Shown here: positions 10,636-21,178 of the stretch, in pieces
Layout of the letters: each line of letters opens with the position of its first letter
Position numbering within the stretch: position 1 is the stretch's first letter
Origin: Zychaea mexicana
Taxonomy: Eukaryota > Mucoromycota > Mucoromycetes > Mucorales > Lichtheimiaceae
Direction: 5' to 3'
Length of the DNA stretch: 34,274 bases
Assembly: GCF_025766255.1 (NCBI RefSeq)
Contig: NW_026516893.1
Location: 1 to 34,274 of the forward strand
Notes under the pieces: generated by a model
What the model saw: the letters and a program-made list of their open reading frames with translations, nothing else
Told to the model about the DNA's origin: nothing
Databases searched by the model: none
Program-made: the position numbers and the translations under genes

Positions 10636-11650
10636 TTAACGTTGTTGGACATCGATGTACACATATGGATGGTTATCGAAGGCGACAGCATAGAGCCTGA
10701 TAGCTTGTAATGGCGGATACAACAAGGTGGATCGTGGTGTAAAACGACGTCCCTGTATTTTCTAATTTCTCCAGCATAGAACAGCATCCCAATTCCTATT
10801 GTCCTTACCTACAATTTCGCTTTTTGCTTATGCAAACTTCCAATCGTCCGTAGATATATGTGTATGTGCTGTAGTGTGGTGTTGAATAAAGAAAGGATGA
10901 TAGGGATAATCACGGTGCAGCAGCCAGGAACACTAAAAGAAAGAAAAAACGCAAGTGCTACATATTCCCTCCTCCTTAACACTTTAACCATTTTACCATA
11001 ATGAGTCCAAACTGTGCTGCTAGCAGTAGTTGTGCATGCTCCATGTACTGAATAGTTGGTAGGACTAGTTGAAGATAAGCAAGAACGGCGTTGGTTATTT
11101 TTGCAGCGCCTTGCAAAGCATAAAGAAAAGAATAACCCTTACCTCTTCCATTTCACCATGTTATTAGTTTTGAGCCATTGCATTGAATGAGTTCAAAGGA
11201 TCCATCAGTAATGCCATGACCTGTGATGCCTCGACTGTATGTCCTATAGAAGGGAAATATATTAACAAACGAGTGTTACTTTTTGTTTACGGTGCTATAC
11301 ATATGCAAAGAGAAAAAGCTTGTTCCATTTTGTACCAAGTCAATAATCCTGATTTCGTGTGTAAATGAGCTGTGGACAGATGCCAATAATGCTGCTACTG
11401 TCAAATGCCTTGCAAATGGGCGTGCAGTGACGATGAACGTGTTCTGTAAAGCGTAGAAAAAGCAACTGTCAATCACGCTGTTACTGCCGTGTTATACAAA
11501 TGAAGAAAAAAAAACTTTTTCTGTCTTTTTCCTTCCTCCATCTGAGACATTTACCATTTGAATCCGTCACTAAGTTGATCCTTTTGTGCAAATCCTCAAT
11601 TTGGAAAGGGTTGTTGTAGCTAGAGCTTGAAGAATGCTTGGAGATGAACT
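10636..11650 (-). pseudogene. unrecognised multi-exon gene, broken
   Basis: Minus-strand exons: about 11650-11555 (FQIEDLHKRINLVTDSN), 11443-11280 (TARPFARHLTVAALLASVHS), 11243-11143 (TYSRGITGHGITDGSFELIQ), 11109-10997 (ITNAVLAYLQLVLPTIQYME) and 10932 to about 10636 (LLHRDYPYHPFFIQHHTTAH, then RFTPRSTLLYPPLQAIRLYA). The joins between the last four exons are exact in phase, which is strong evidence for a real gene; the first join is one base out. In-frame stops: TGA 11155-11153 (Arg would fit), TAA 10830-10828, TAG 10764-10762 and TAA 10638-10636 (Gln would fit). I do not recognise the family. It lies between the CACTA-like element and the helicase-like gene and could belong to another mobile element. 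Confidence 0.5.
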
Positions 11651-11870
11651 CAAGAGAAAAAAAAACTTTTTATATAAGAAGCACATGCACTTGGTGAAAT
11701 TTTCCCTCTCTGAAATATTGCATTGCTGCCTACCACAGTGCCTCCAGTGGCTGACCTTGAAATCCCAAAAAAATTGTGGGGGGGAACACCCAACTCTTAT
11801 TTCCGGGCCAGAATAAGGGAATTGTTTAACAATAGCTTTTTCAAGAACCCCTTTTTTTAAAAAATCAAAT

Positions 11871-14800
11871 ATGTCTGCCAACAACTCTAGCTCTTATGCT
11901 TCAAAGGTCCACTCGTAGGCTTCGTTTGCTAAGTCGTTCGTCACTAGTAACAGCCAGTTGCCTGTTGAGGACTCGGTTTCGCCTTCGCCTTCGCTGCCGC
12001 AGCAAGAGCCTTTCCCTGCTTTGCCTGCTGCCCAATTGTCTCCCTTATTGGCTTCTCCAGCCGTAGCTCTGGCCCCTGTTAATCAGGGTAACCGTTCACC
12101 TCGTCTGGAACGTAGAAACTCCTTGGAAAGTCTTCCTTCGGATTTTAGCTGGGACGATTCCTAAGAGGCTGCTACTTGTAAATATCATTCCTCTCTCATT
12201 TTTCTTTCCTATTTACATCTGATTCTCTGAAAATGAAAATACACTTCTTTTTTTAGCTCCAAAGGCTGCTTCCCCTCCTTTGTTGAAAAAGAGAAAGGTT
12301 GTAGAATCAAGCTCTCCAGTAGGAAATGCTCGTTTTGGTATCTCTAGTGCACGTACAAACGAGCCGCTAGTCGCTCCTCGTTGCTCAGCCTTGGAAAAAG
12401 GAAAGTTCCGGGCTCAGCCCAGTGCTGTACGTACACAGCAACCGGTATTGCAATCAACCCAAAAGTCTTTAATTGCAATTTTAGAGTGTTCAGGTATCAG
12501 TCAAGGTAAACTTATCATTTATTTATAAAAGTATTCACACTGTCATTTTCTACTTACTAAAAATAATTCAATTGTCAAATTTTCAAAACACTTCAGATAA
12601 TCGCAAACCAGGTACTCCAAGCAAAAGTATGTATCCATAGTCATTTTACTCTTTTACAATCTCTAATTTTTTACATCTATATAGTTTTCAAAAGACGTCC
12701 TGCTCCTGTGATCTCATCTACACCACTTTCCACCCAGGCATCTCATCGCCAATCAGCTCTGCCTTCATCAACATCATCCTTTACCCACCGTCCACATAAA
12801 ACAATCATTGATGCAAACATACCCAATAGCGGCAGTGACTATAACCCTAGTCGTTCAGCACATTCCTCAACATCTAGTGGTTCAGAGAGTGAATCTAGCA
12901 ACAACAGTGTAGTGAAAGCGACAGTATAGAGCCTGGTACTTCCCAGCCAACGCAGCATTCTAGTGTTCTTTGTGGAATTGAAGAGTGTAATTTATATTTT
13001 TCTTCAAAATCTGCTCGTAAGTGACACATTCAGAAAATGCACCAAAAAAAAGTTAATATTAAATATCCAAACGATCATGGTGTGTATCTTTCCTATACCA
13101 TCTACCATTTATAGTGCATTGAAATACTAATCACTTTATAGGAAAAGTAACTACACTTCTTGTGGATGCCAAGCACTATGTGCATTGCTGTTGTGGCTTC
13201 AAGTCTACCAACTTTCAAGTTATACAGCTCCACTGTAGAAACTGTGATTTACCTTTGCCTGCCCCAACAGAACAACCTGCTGTCACTGTACCTGCTTTAA
13301 ATGTAGCATCTTTAAGTAATCATGCACCTATTGCAAATGCTTTTACTCGCTTGGAACCTGCCTTTGGCCCAACCTCAAATGTCAACACCAACAATAAACA
13401 AATCCCTTGGTTTTTCGTCCATACCAAGTGGTATGACATTGTCGAGGAGTAGAAAATATTTAGTTATCATTTTATGTTAGTAGCTATCCTACATTTATAG
13501 CATCGTCTGTGTATTCACCATTCTCTTAATAGTGCATAGCCAACACCAACAACAACATCCTACCAATACGTCAAGAAACATCCCTCTCACTCTATATGAC
13601 TTGACAAAGAAAATACACGCAGAGGAAAATATACTTAAAGTTGTCGCCAAGGTTAACAAGCAGCTTTTTGTTCGTTTACACAATTCTGTTCATGAGAAAG
13701 ATTATACATTGCGTCGCTATCTCAAACAGAAAAAGTAAGTGTTCAAATCATCTTCTTTTCGTCAATCATCTACTCTAATTCATCTATCCCCTTTAGGCTC
13801 TCTGAACCTCTCCCTGATCATGGCTTTAATCAACTCGAACGTACTAGCATCCAACGCTATACACAAACAGGCGCTAATCTTCTAATCTTTTTACTTCGCA
13901 TCCGTCGTTCACCACACTGGTCTTCTGTTTTGGTTGGTCTTCAACTATCAATACAATCCTCACTAACATTGCAACACTATCAGCAAATGTCAATCCAGTA
14001 CAATTGTCATCACAAACGGCTATACAAATCGAATCACAAATTTGCAAATTGTGGATTACTTTATTGAAAGAAGAAAAACCTTTTGATGTCGCTACAAATG
14101 GATATACTATCGCTCGATTTGTCATTGCTTCTTGCTTGCAGTTCAATGGCCAATTCAAAGACGTTTCCTCGATTGCACCATTTATTTCTCAAATCAAGTA
14201 CTGGTTCCGTCTACTCTTACTCAACAACATATATACAAATTATGCTAGTCAAAATTTAATTACAGTGTAAGTTCTTTGCTTTTTTTTGGACTTCCATATT
14301 AGCCATTTTACACTCATATAACAATATCATCTACAAACTCTTTTTTAGCTTCACCGCAGACTACCAACAGTATCTGATTGATGGCAAAGCATCTGCATAT
14401 GCTGCTATTGCTGAGTATAGTCGCATTGCTTCCATTTCAGACTCGTCAGAGTTTGTCACAGATAAGATTGTCTGGACACCACACTCCAACCATCTGTCAC
14501 TTGCCATGGTCGAAACCAACGAGCGTATTCATGTACATGATTTACGTCTCTTAGCCAACAATTTAAAAACCACTATACAACAGAAAATATATAAACTCAC
14601 ATTCGACATCGACCTTAATAATCTTCTTGAATTCCGCAACAACAAACCAATCCATTTATACGACGATTTCAACAATCGAACCATCAACTATTCATTTTTC
14701 ACCGACCCAAAGAACAACCTCCGGCATCAATTCAGCCACATCCTCCATCATATACACACGACCCCACACTTATCCCATCATTATATTCAACATATAACAA

Positions 14801-16077
14801 ACAACAGTACAACATATGATATATCCGCCATCAAAACATACATCACCACAGCTGAACAAATCCAACGCGATTTGTTCATACTAATGCACCTCACATACGG
14901 ACAAACAGCTCGGGCCACAGAGCTAGAAGGCACTTTATTACAAAACACAACATACACAACACGCAACTTGTATTGGTCAAACGAACATCAAACATTGATG
15001 CTTCTCATAACATACCAAAAACTCGTAATATTAAACAACGTGACCAAGCAATTGCCCGTTTCATTCCTCACTCTCTTGTCTGCCTATTTCTCCACTACAT
15101 CATATTCATCTGACCTATAGAAAGGTATTTACATTTTAAAAGTCTATCATGCAATGTCTCATTCTATTCTTTTCTCTAGCCTCTTCATTTATGAATGCTC
15201 AACTTCACAACAAAAAATGCTTGATACAATGGCATACTTCTTCATACGCAAAGGCGCTAAAATGTCAGCTAACCTGCTCCGAACACACTTTCAAGCCCGC
15301 TGGCATCAACTCCTTCCTTCTCGCCTTAGTTTTCAAGATTATCGCCATGTGTCCGTTGCATTCTCACGCTATCACATCCAACACTTGCTCGCACACCACA
15401 GCTCAAATTATACACTGGACCTGCAGGCAGGCCACTCATCCAGAACTGCTGCATACAATTATGCACAGGCAACAACAGACTTGAATGCACTCTCTTCTGT
15501 AGTAATAGAAGAGTACTTTATTGCTTTAGAAATGTGGCATGATTTTCTTGGTATATTATCTTTGTTCTCATACTTTCACAACCTATCATTGAAATGTATT
15601 CACCACTCGTCAATTATAGGTGTCGGCCCTGGGTGTCATCTCTTTCCAGGTGCTATTCTGCAGGCGGAACAAGACCAAGTTGCTGCCCAGCATGGTAAAT
15701 TCTTGGCAAACGTGGCTGCTGCAGAGAATGTGGCATTACTTGAGATGCAACACCGTTTGCAAGTGCAAAATGACTTGGACAGGCGCTAGTCAACAACCAC
15801 TTCAGCACCACCAGCACTTCTGCAAGGTACATCCTTTTTTTTCATCATCCTTACATGTAAAATCATAATTAATATTGCTCTCTACATAGGCACATCCATC
15901 ACACCACAGCTGCTTAACGCACTTGGTAAAGCCACTAACTCGCTGTCGCCTTCCTTCCGATCATTCGAACAGGCACAGCTTATCACCACCGTCATCTCCC
16001 GAAAATCTAGCATACTTGCCATCCCACCCACAGAGCTATTTTGTATGGGCTACTACAAACATCTCATCAACTTTTGA
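11871..16077 (+). pseudogene. telomere-linked RecQ-like helicase relative, N-terminal region only
   Basis: Exons 11871-12177, 12257-12505, 12597-12626, 12685-13079, 13142 to about 13450, about 13531-13736, 13796-14268, about 14351-15124, 15180-15550, 15620-15826 and 15890-16077. The N-terminus is Ser/Pro-rich with a basic signal (LLKKRKVV). Next come a C2H2-type finger (LCGIEECNLYF...HIQKMH) and a Cys-rich segment (HCCCGF...HCRNC). A long helical region follows, then the block typical of fungal TLH/RecQ-associated proteins: YGQTARATELE, SFQDYRHVSVAFSR, LDLQAGHSSRTAAYNYA, WHDFLG. The last exon starts the helicase (FRSFEQAQLITTVISRKSS, then ILAIPPT) and is lost at Walker A. Stops lie at 11916, 12162, 13022, 15111 and 15787; one-base shifts lie near 12910, 13940 and 15015. 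Exon limits around 13450-13531 are uncertain. Confidence 0.65.
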
Positions 16078-16185
16078 AGTGTTTATTAGGGCCTTCTGCA
16101 AGAAGCCTATTCCTCTGTATCCAAGCACCAAGGTCTCGCCTGGGATTATACCCTACGCATAAATGATGAGCCAAACTCTACAATC

Positions 16186-16795
16186 ATGAGTCAAGTTCTT
16201 AGGACAGTGACGGAGAGTCGAGATTACCAGCTTTTTAACTAGAGCACCCAGGCTATGAAGAGGGCGCTCAGGGTTTCTTTTTACAATAAGAAAAATTGGG
16301 AAACACTGCCGGACCACATAAAAGAAGCTCGCCGACAAAAAAGCAAGGAACGAGCTGCGCGTGCAAGTGTAAGTTTATTTTCAACTTCTCTTTACAGCAT
16401 GGATTCGCAATAACATACAATATATATTCAGTTGACAGTTGGCGAACAAGCGTAAGAAAACGTACAACGCAAACAAGACCCATCCGGCACTGTCCTTATA
16501 TCAAGATCCCGGAGACATCTTTGTTGCAGCATGCATGTCCTATATTGAGGATAGTGAAGTGATCTCTCGTCCAGCTTGGAGATCCAATAATGTAAGGACT
16601 AGTATGAGATCACTTGTACTCTATTCATCTTGATATATGCAGCATAGTCTAACATCAACTTTATAGGCAACACGCTTTCTACATGAGATAGGCAGAATCC
16701 GCGAACCCAGCCACACATCCTCCCGTGAACGACCTATAATAGAACTTAACGATCGAATATTAGATGAAAAGGTTCGTCATAGCCTTGCGCTCTAG
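16186..16795 (+). pseudogene. unrecognised small spliced gene, basic/helical
   Basis: Exons 16186-16368, 16439-16591 and 16667-16795 join in phase 0 throughout. The predicted protein of about 145 residues begins MSQVLRTVTESRDYQLFN. It has a strongly basic helix (HIKEARRQKSKERAARAS), a middle part SLYQDPGDIFVAACMSYIED and a tail F-LHEIGRIREPSHTSSRERP. A TAG at 16240-16242 interrupts the frame early; Gln would fit, and an internal Met at 16252 could also serve as start. It ends TAG at 16793, with AATAAA at 16810. It follows the truncated helicase-like gene directly, so it may lie on the piece that replaced the helicase C-terminus. No family is recognised. Confidence 0.45.
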
Positions 16796-16809
16796 ACATA
16801 TAAGAATTG

Positions 16810-16815
16810 AATAAA
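16810..16815 (+). terminator. polyadenylation signal after the small spliced gene
   Basis: AATAAA 15 bases after the stop at 16795. 16816-17536 is T-rich with no recognisable gene. Confidence 0.45.
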
Positions 16816-17536
16816 GCAGTTTCTTTTATATGAAAGATGTATTTCTTCGAAAGCTTCTTCTGTGTGTATCTTTTTTTTATGACTCTTCTGGGTGTATCTT
16901 CTTGCCCCTCTTTTAATTATTTAGTATTCCGCTCTGCTCAATTCAATTTCGTCACCTTTTTCTCTTCTACACACTTTTTTTTACGTTTGCTGTGCATCTC
17001 CAACTTATACTTTGAGCTTTTTTACTTGAACGGCCTCATCAGATTGTCCCATCTTCATGCTGAATGTGTCTTCCTTGAAGTCCTTTATACTAACACCGTC
17101 GCCTGAGCACCGTCACCTGAGCAACTTCACTTTCTCTCACTTCTGCCAATGAGATTGAGTTCACTTCACCAGCTATTCCTTCAACCTCTTTCATATTACT
17201 AACCAGCTCGCTATAAGCTCATCTATCTCATCCCTCCTTAGGCTACAGTGGTCCATGAAAACGAGACAAGATGATGTACTATAAGGTAAGTTTAAGGGTG
17301 GGGGTTATAACAGCGTGGAGCAATAGAGTATAGGATGTATTTTAATGGTTATACTTTTTCTCTTTTTTTTTATTAGGAAATCTCTATATACATCGCTGTA
17401 ACAAGAATCCCTTAGTACTGCTGCTTTTTGAATACCATCAGCATGTATAGTTTATTGAATAGTTTCTATATGGCTTTTCTTTTATATTTTTTTCCCCTAC
17501 TATTTTTTGTATACTATTATTCCATCCTTTTTTTTA

Positions 17537-17860
17537 CTACCTATGCTGACGCGTCACCGTCAGTGCCGTGTAGTCTAATAAAGCACTATTATTGGCTATA
17601 TGCATATATGAGCTATATACTATATGCATGTGTGAGCAATTTTGAGCAAATGAAAAGGGGTGTATAAGTGGTTTTTGAGTAAATAGAATTGGATAAAGGG
17701 AATGGAAGTTTGTTTCTCCCAACGAATCATTAGTAAGCCTTAATGCATAGGAAGCCACGAACTCGCCAATGTCACTGTGCCGCTTAAACATCTCCCCAAC
17801 CAGTAAGAAGCTATGAATGGCATGTAGGAGACGTGTATCACCCGTAAACAAAACGGTCAT
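17537..17860 (-). CDS. uncertain open frame, 107 codons
   Basis: Starts ATG at 17860 and reads LLHAIHSFLLVGEMFKRHSD, then IGEFVASYALRLTNDSLGET in its first half, which has protein-like composition. The second half looks like intron or chance sequence. No family is recognised and no supporting splice partner was found. It may be a first exon or chance. Confidence 0.25.
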   Translation of the reverse strand: MTVLFTGDTRLLHAIHSFLLVGEMFKRHSDIGEFVASYALRLTNDSLGETNFHSLYPILFTQKPLIHPFSFAQNCSHMHIVYSSYMHIANNSALLDYTALTVTRQHR

Positions 17861-17861
17861 T

Positions 17862-17960
17862 CAGTGTACTCTGAAAGTACTCTGAAAGCCATCATGAAAG
17901 CACTCTGAAAGCACTCTGAAAGTACCGCTTTCAGTATGCTTTCAGTGCCTCTGAAATCGC
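17862..17960. repeat. CTGAAAG tandem cluster with an internal reversal
   Basis: About six copies of ACTCTGAAAGT/CACTCTGAAAGC are followed by the reverse form (GCTTTCAGTATGCTTTCAGT), so the block can form a hairpin. Confidence 0.7.
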
Positions 17961-17976
17961 TTACTAACTCTAGTGG

Positions 17977-18403
17977 GGGTTTGACTGCCATACTTCTGGA
18001 GTGTATATTTAGACCAAAAATAAGCTCACAAAAATAGTTTTCTATATAAGGCAGCTTCAGTGGCTATGTAACTGCTATTGTTGTTTTAGTATGTTGTTGC
18101 TATACATGGTAGGTACATGTACTGCAATTTATAGCTCTTTAGCTATAATATTGCACCTTCCAGAGGTCTTAATATACCTTAAATAAAGCCACTTTCAGTG
18201 ATTTTTATACATCCTCATATGTAATGTCTAAAATAAGCAATGTGCCTATCTTCTATAAAAACATATTTAGATGTATATACATCATATATATATGCCTACA
18301 AAGTTTTATAGCAATAGCAATAATAATAGATGAGCTATGGTACATGAAAGGAGAGATACTTAAGGATAGATAAGGATGGATTAACTAAAAAACACATATA
18401 TAC
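17977..18403 (+). repeat. direct repeat copy 1, about 427 bp
   Basis: Starts GGGTTTGACTGCCATACTTC and aligns over its whole length with 18994-19410. Differences are mostly C/T and G/A. No coding potential; an unclassified dispersed repeat or a solo element end. Confidence 0.85.
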
Positions 18404-18540
18404 TATTGCTACTTCTTTACTCCTTTTAGATATCTCACTTATAGCTTACTTATCCTTTACTCTTGAATATAAAATATAATCCCACAATAAAAAGAATGAC
18501 TACTTGAATACAAGTACCTTATACATATTATATGTATATA

Positions 18541-18622
18541 TGGGTTACAACAGGTCAACGGGCTGACTCGCAGGTCAGAAAAGCATCAACCTAACCCGTT
18601 GACCTGTCCTCAACCCACAGGT
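18541..18622. repeat. imperfect hairpin around CAGGTCAACGGG
   Basis: CAGGTCAACGGG near 18552 is mirrored by CCCGTTGACCTG about 30 bases later, with further CAGGTCAG copies nearby. 18404-18858 holds no gene. Confidence 0.6.
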
Positions 18623-18857
18623 CAGATTACGACCCCTATGTAATACTACTCAATCCTTTGACTTTGCTATTACCATCCACATTCTCTTCTGAATGATAGT
18701 GCTACTGCTATTCATATCCTCTTTTATAGTTTAAAAATAAAGTGTAGTTATACTAGTCTCACTGCACAGTAATAGTTTTTGAACAAAAGAATGATTTTAT
18801 GTCTAGTTTTACTTTAAAGCTCAATAAAACTAAATATTGCTTGCTGAAAAAAAATAG

Positions 18858-18938
18858 CAGCTGCTGGAATCGAACCTGCACCTTCCCAAGCCTCAACTGG
18901 ATTGGGAAGGCGCCTTAGTCTACTCGACCAAGGCAACA
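18858..18938 (-). tRNA. tRNA-like sequence, probably degenerate or tRNA-derived
   Basis: The minus strand shows an A-box-like TGGTCGAGTAG and a perfect B box GGTTCGATTCC. Between them a 9-bp stem (CCTTCCCAA/TTGGGAAGG) takes the place of a normal anticodon arm. The 5' GTTGCCT pairs only partly with the 3' end, and a T run follows as a Pol III stop. I cannot assign an anticodon with confidence. It lies between the two direct repeats and may be a tRNA pseudogene or SINE head. Confidence 0.35.
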
Positions 18939-18993
18939 TACTAATATATTTCAGCCATTGCATTGCTGCTATACCGCACAATTATAAGAAAGG

Positions 18994-19410
18994 GGTTTGA
19001 CTGCCATACTTCTAGAGTGTATGTTTAGACCAAAAATAAGCTCACAAAAATAGTTTTCTATATAAGGCAGCTTCAGTGGCTATGTGACTGCTATTGCCGT
19101 TTTAGTATGTTGTTGCCATATATGATAGATACATGTACTGCAATTTACAGCACTATAGCTACAATATTGCACCTTCTAGAAGTCTTAATCCACCTTAAAT
19201 AAAGCTACTTTTAGTGATTTTTATACATCCTCTTATGTAACGTCTAAAATAAGCAATGTGACTGTCTTCAGTAAAAACATATTTAGATGTATATACATCA
19301 TCTGTATATGCCTACAAAGTTTTATAGCATCAGCATTAATAAAAGATGAGCTATGATCTATAGAAGGAGAGATATTTAAGGATGGATTAACTAAAAAACA
19401 CCTATATACC
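18994..19410 (+). repeat. direct repeat copy 2, about 417 bp
   Basis: Diverged copy of 17977-18403 in the same orientation. It abuts the MITE-like foldback at 19421. Confidence 0.85.
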
Positions 19411-19420
19411 AAACCAACGC

Positions 19421-19811
19421 AAAGTTTTGAAAAAACTAAAGCATATATATCTGCTATTGCTTAGTCCGGGAAAACGTTTAGCCGTCGGGAAAACCAATTA
19501 CCCATCTATTTCCTTTTTAGGAAGTCACGTGATCTAAGCTACTTAGCAAGCCCCCCGGGAAAACGTTTAGCCATCGGGAAAACATTTTCCCATCTTTTTC
19601 CTTTTTAGGAAGTCACGTGATCTAAGCTACTTACTAAGCCCCCAAGGGGTAACTGTAAGAATTTACCCAGTGGCTCAGTGGCTTGCTAAGTGGCTTAGAT
19701 CACGTGACTTCCTAAAAAGGAAATAGACGGGTAATTGGTTTTCCCAACGGCTAAACGTTTTCCCGGACTAAGCAATAGCAGACATATATGCTTTAGTTTT
19801 TTCAAAACTTT
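19421..19811. mobile_element. foldback MITE-like element, copy 1 (391 bp)
   Basis: Terminal inverted repeats start AAAGTTTTGAAAAAACTAAA and extend for more than 110 bp to AGGAAGTCACGTGATCTAAG. Inside, a 60-bp module (GGGAAAACGTTTAGCC ... AGGAAGTCACGTGATC) is repeated directly and again inverted, giving three CACGTG sites. No coding capacity. A second copy lies at 33456-33845. Confidence 0.8.
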
Positions 19812-19812
19812 A

Positions 19813-20418
19813 CGTTAGTGAAGTAGTCTAACGCACTAGCCTTATGTCCTACCTTTAGTAGAAGGTGCGAGTTTAAATCCCCCTTTTGCCAAACTTTAAT
19901 GTAAATTTTTTTTGAAAAACTGGTTTTTGCTGTTATCCAACCAATTCTGATTATTTTCATATAAATAATATACCATCAGATGCAGCTTTTTTTCCTCGTT
20001 CCAATAAGTATAAAAGCATATATTTTTATATAGTAAGTCTATAGATGATCCCATTGCTTATACATTTATAGTATTATACTTTTTAGATATTTAAAAAAAA
20101 TTATAAAGAGCATCTGTAGTAGTATAATGTAGAGTAAACTTTAAACTATTTGTTTTATTTGAAACGAATGAGTATCTGATAAGATATGAGTACTTGATGA
20201 TAGAAAATATCAGTAGTTGATAGATAAGACTTCAGTGATAAAAATACTTTAATATACCCAAATTTAGATTGTGACTTTTATTTACAGAATAAATAGGAGC
20301 TGAATTTGAATTATGTAACATACATTTATAAGGTATAAATACAATATCTTTTTGAGAATTCTTTTTTTTTCTTTGGTCTTCCTAGTTTCCCCACGAGAAA
20401 AAAATAAACTGGACCCTT
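19813..20418 (+). repeat. arm border region X, tRNA-like start, no gene
   Basis: Starts CGTTAGTGAAGTAGTCTAAC, followed by a possible class II tRNA-like layout with GAGTTTAAATCCC as a weak B box. The remainder is AT-rich and non-coding. It recurs inverted at 32859-33454 and direct at 33847-34274. Confidence 0.7.
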
Positions 20419-20706
20419 TATGGTGTATACTGTCTTAAACTATGAATAAATTTGATCACCGACATGAAAAAAAAGGAATCCTATCAGGGCTGTCTGAAAT
20501 GAAGTTATCGATATTCTGCAACGTAGAACATGTTTATAAAGGTATTCTTAACACATTGTACGTTTTTGTTTTTTGAGAAAAGCATTTCTCATCGCTCTGA
20601 TAGCCTTTGAAGTTTTGCCGGGATATGAAAAGTTACTAAGTAGGTGGAGGATTTCAACAGTTGTTTGGGCAAGGAGAAGAATTTTTTTGGCAGTGTATAA
20701 CCATAG

Positions 20707-21178
20707 ATGTCCCAAGGTTACACACAAATAGCTGGCTTATCCAGTAATATGAGTGCGTTACTGCTCTTCTTACTCACCCATTTTCCCAATAACACGCCTA
20801 TGGTGAACCACATTAATACACTGCTTAAGATATTAACAATAAGATATTCAGTTAAACATTATACCACACAAGAAAACCTCTCACTCAGACGATTTACCTT
20901 ATGTGAGTAGGACAATGAACCTATCAACAGGTACCTCAGCCATTACAGCAGCCAGCTAATGCCGGTTTCAAAGATGTGCCCGATTAACATAGCGACTTCA
21001 AGAGAAGTTCTGATACATCCTTGATCCATCCTCTATCACATAGTTTATCCACTAAATAGATAAATTAATATCGCCGTCTTGATAGCTAGAATATAAAAAA
21101 GCTTTGAATAAAACATCATCTCAAAGATACTTGATCTTGTTCCTTATTATTTAAGCTCTATCATTACAACGCCTAACA
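20707..21178. other. 5' flank of the gene at 21179, no gene seen
   Basis: A 67-codon frame at 20707-20910 has no supporting features. AATAAA-like and TATA-like words lie near 21060-21110, before the ATG. Confidence 0.3.

Noticed and set aside
17862..17960. CRISPR-like array
   Set aside because: Units of 11-12 bp without spacers and with reversed copies; a plain tandem repeat in a eukaryotic context.
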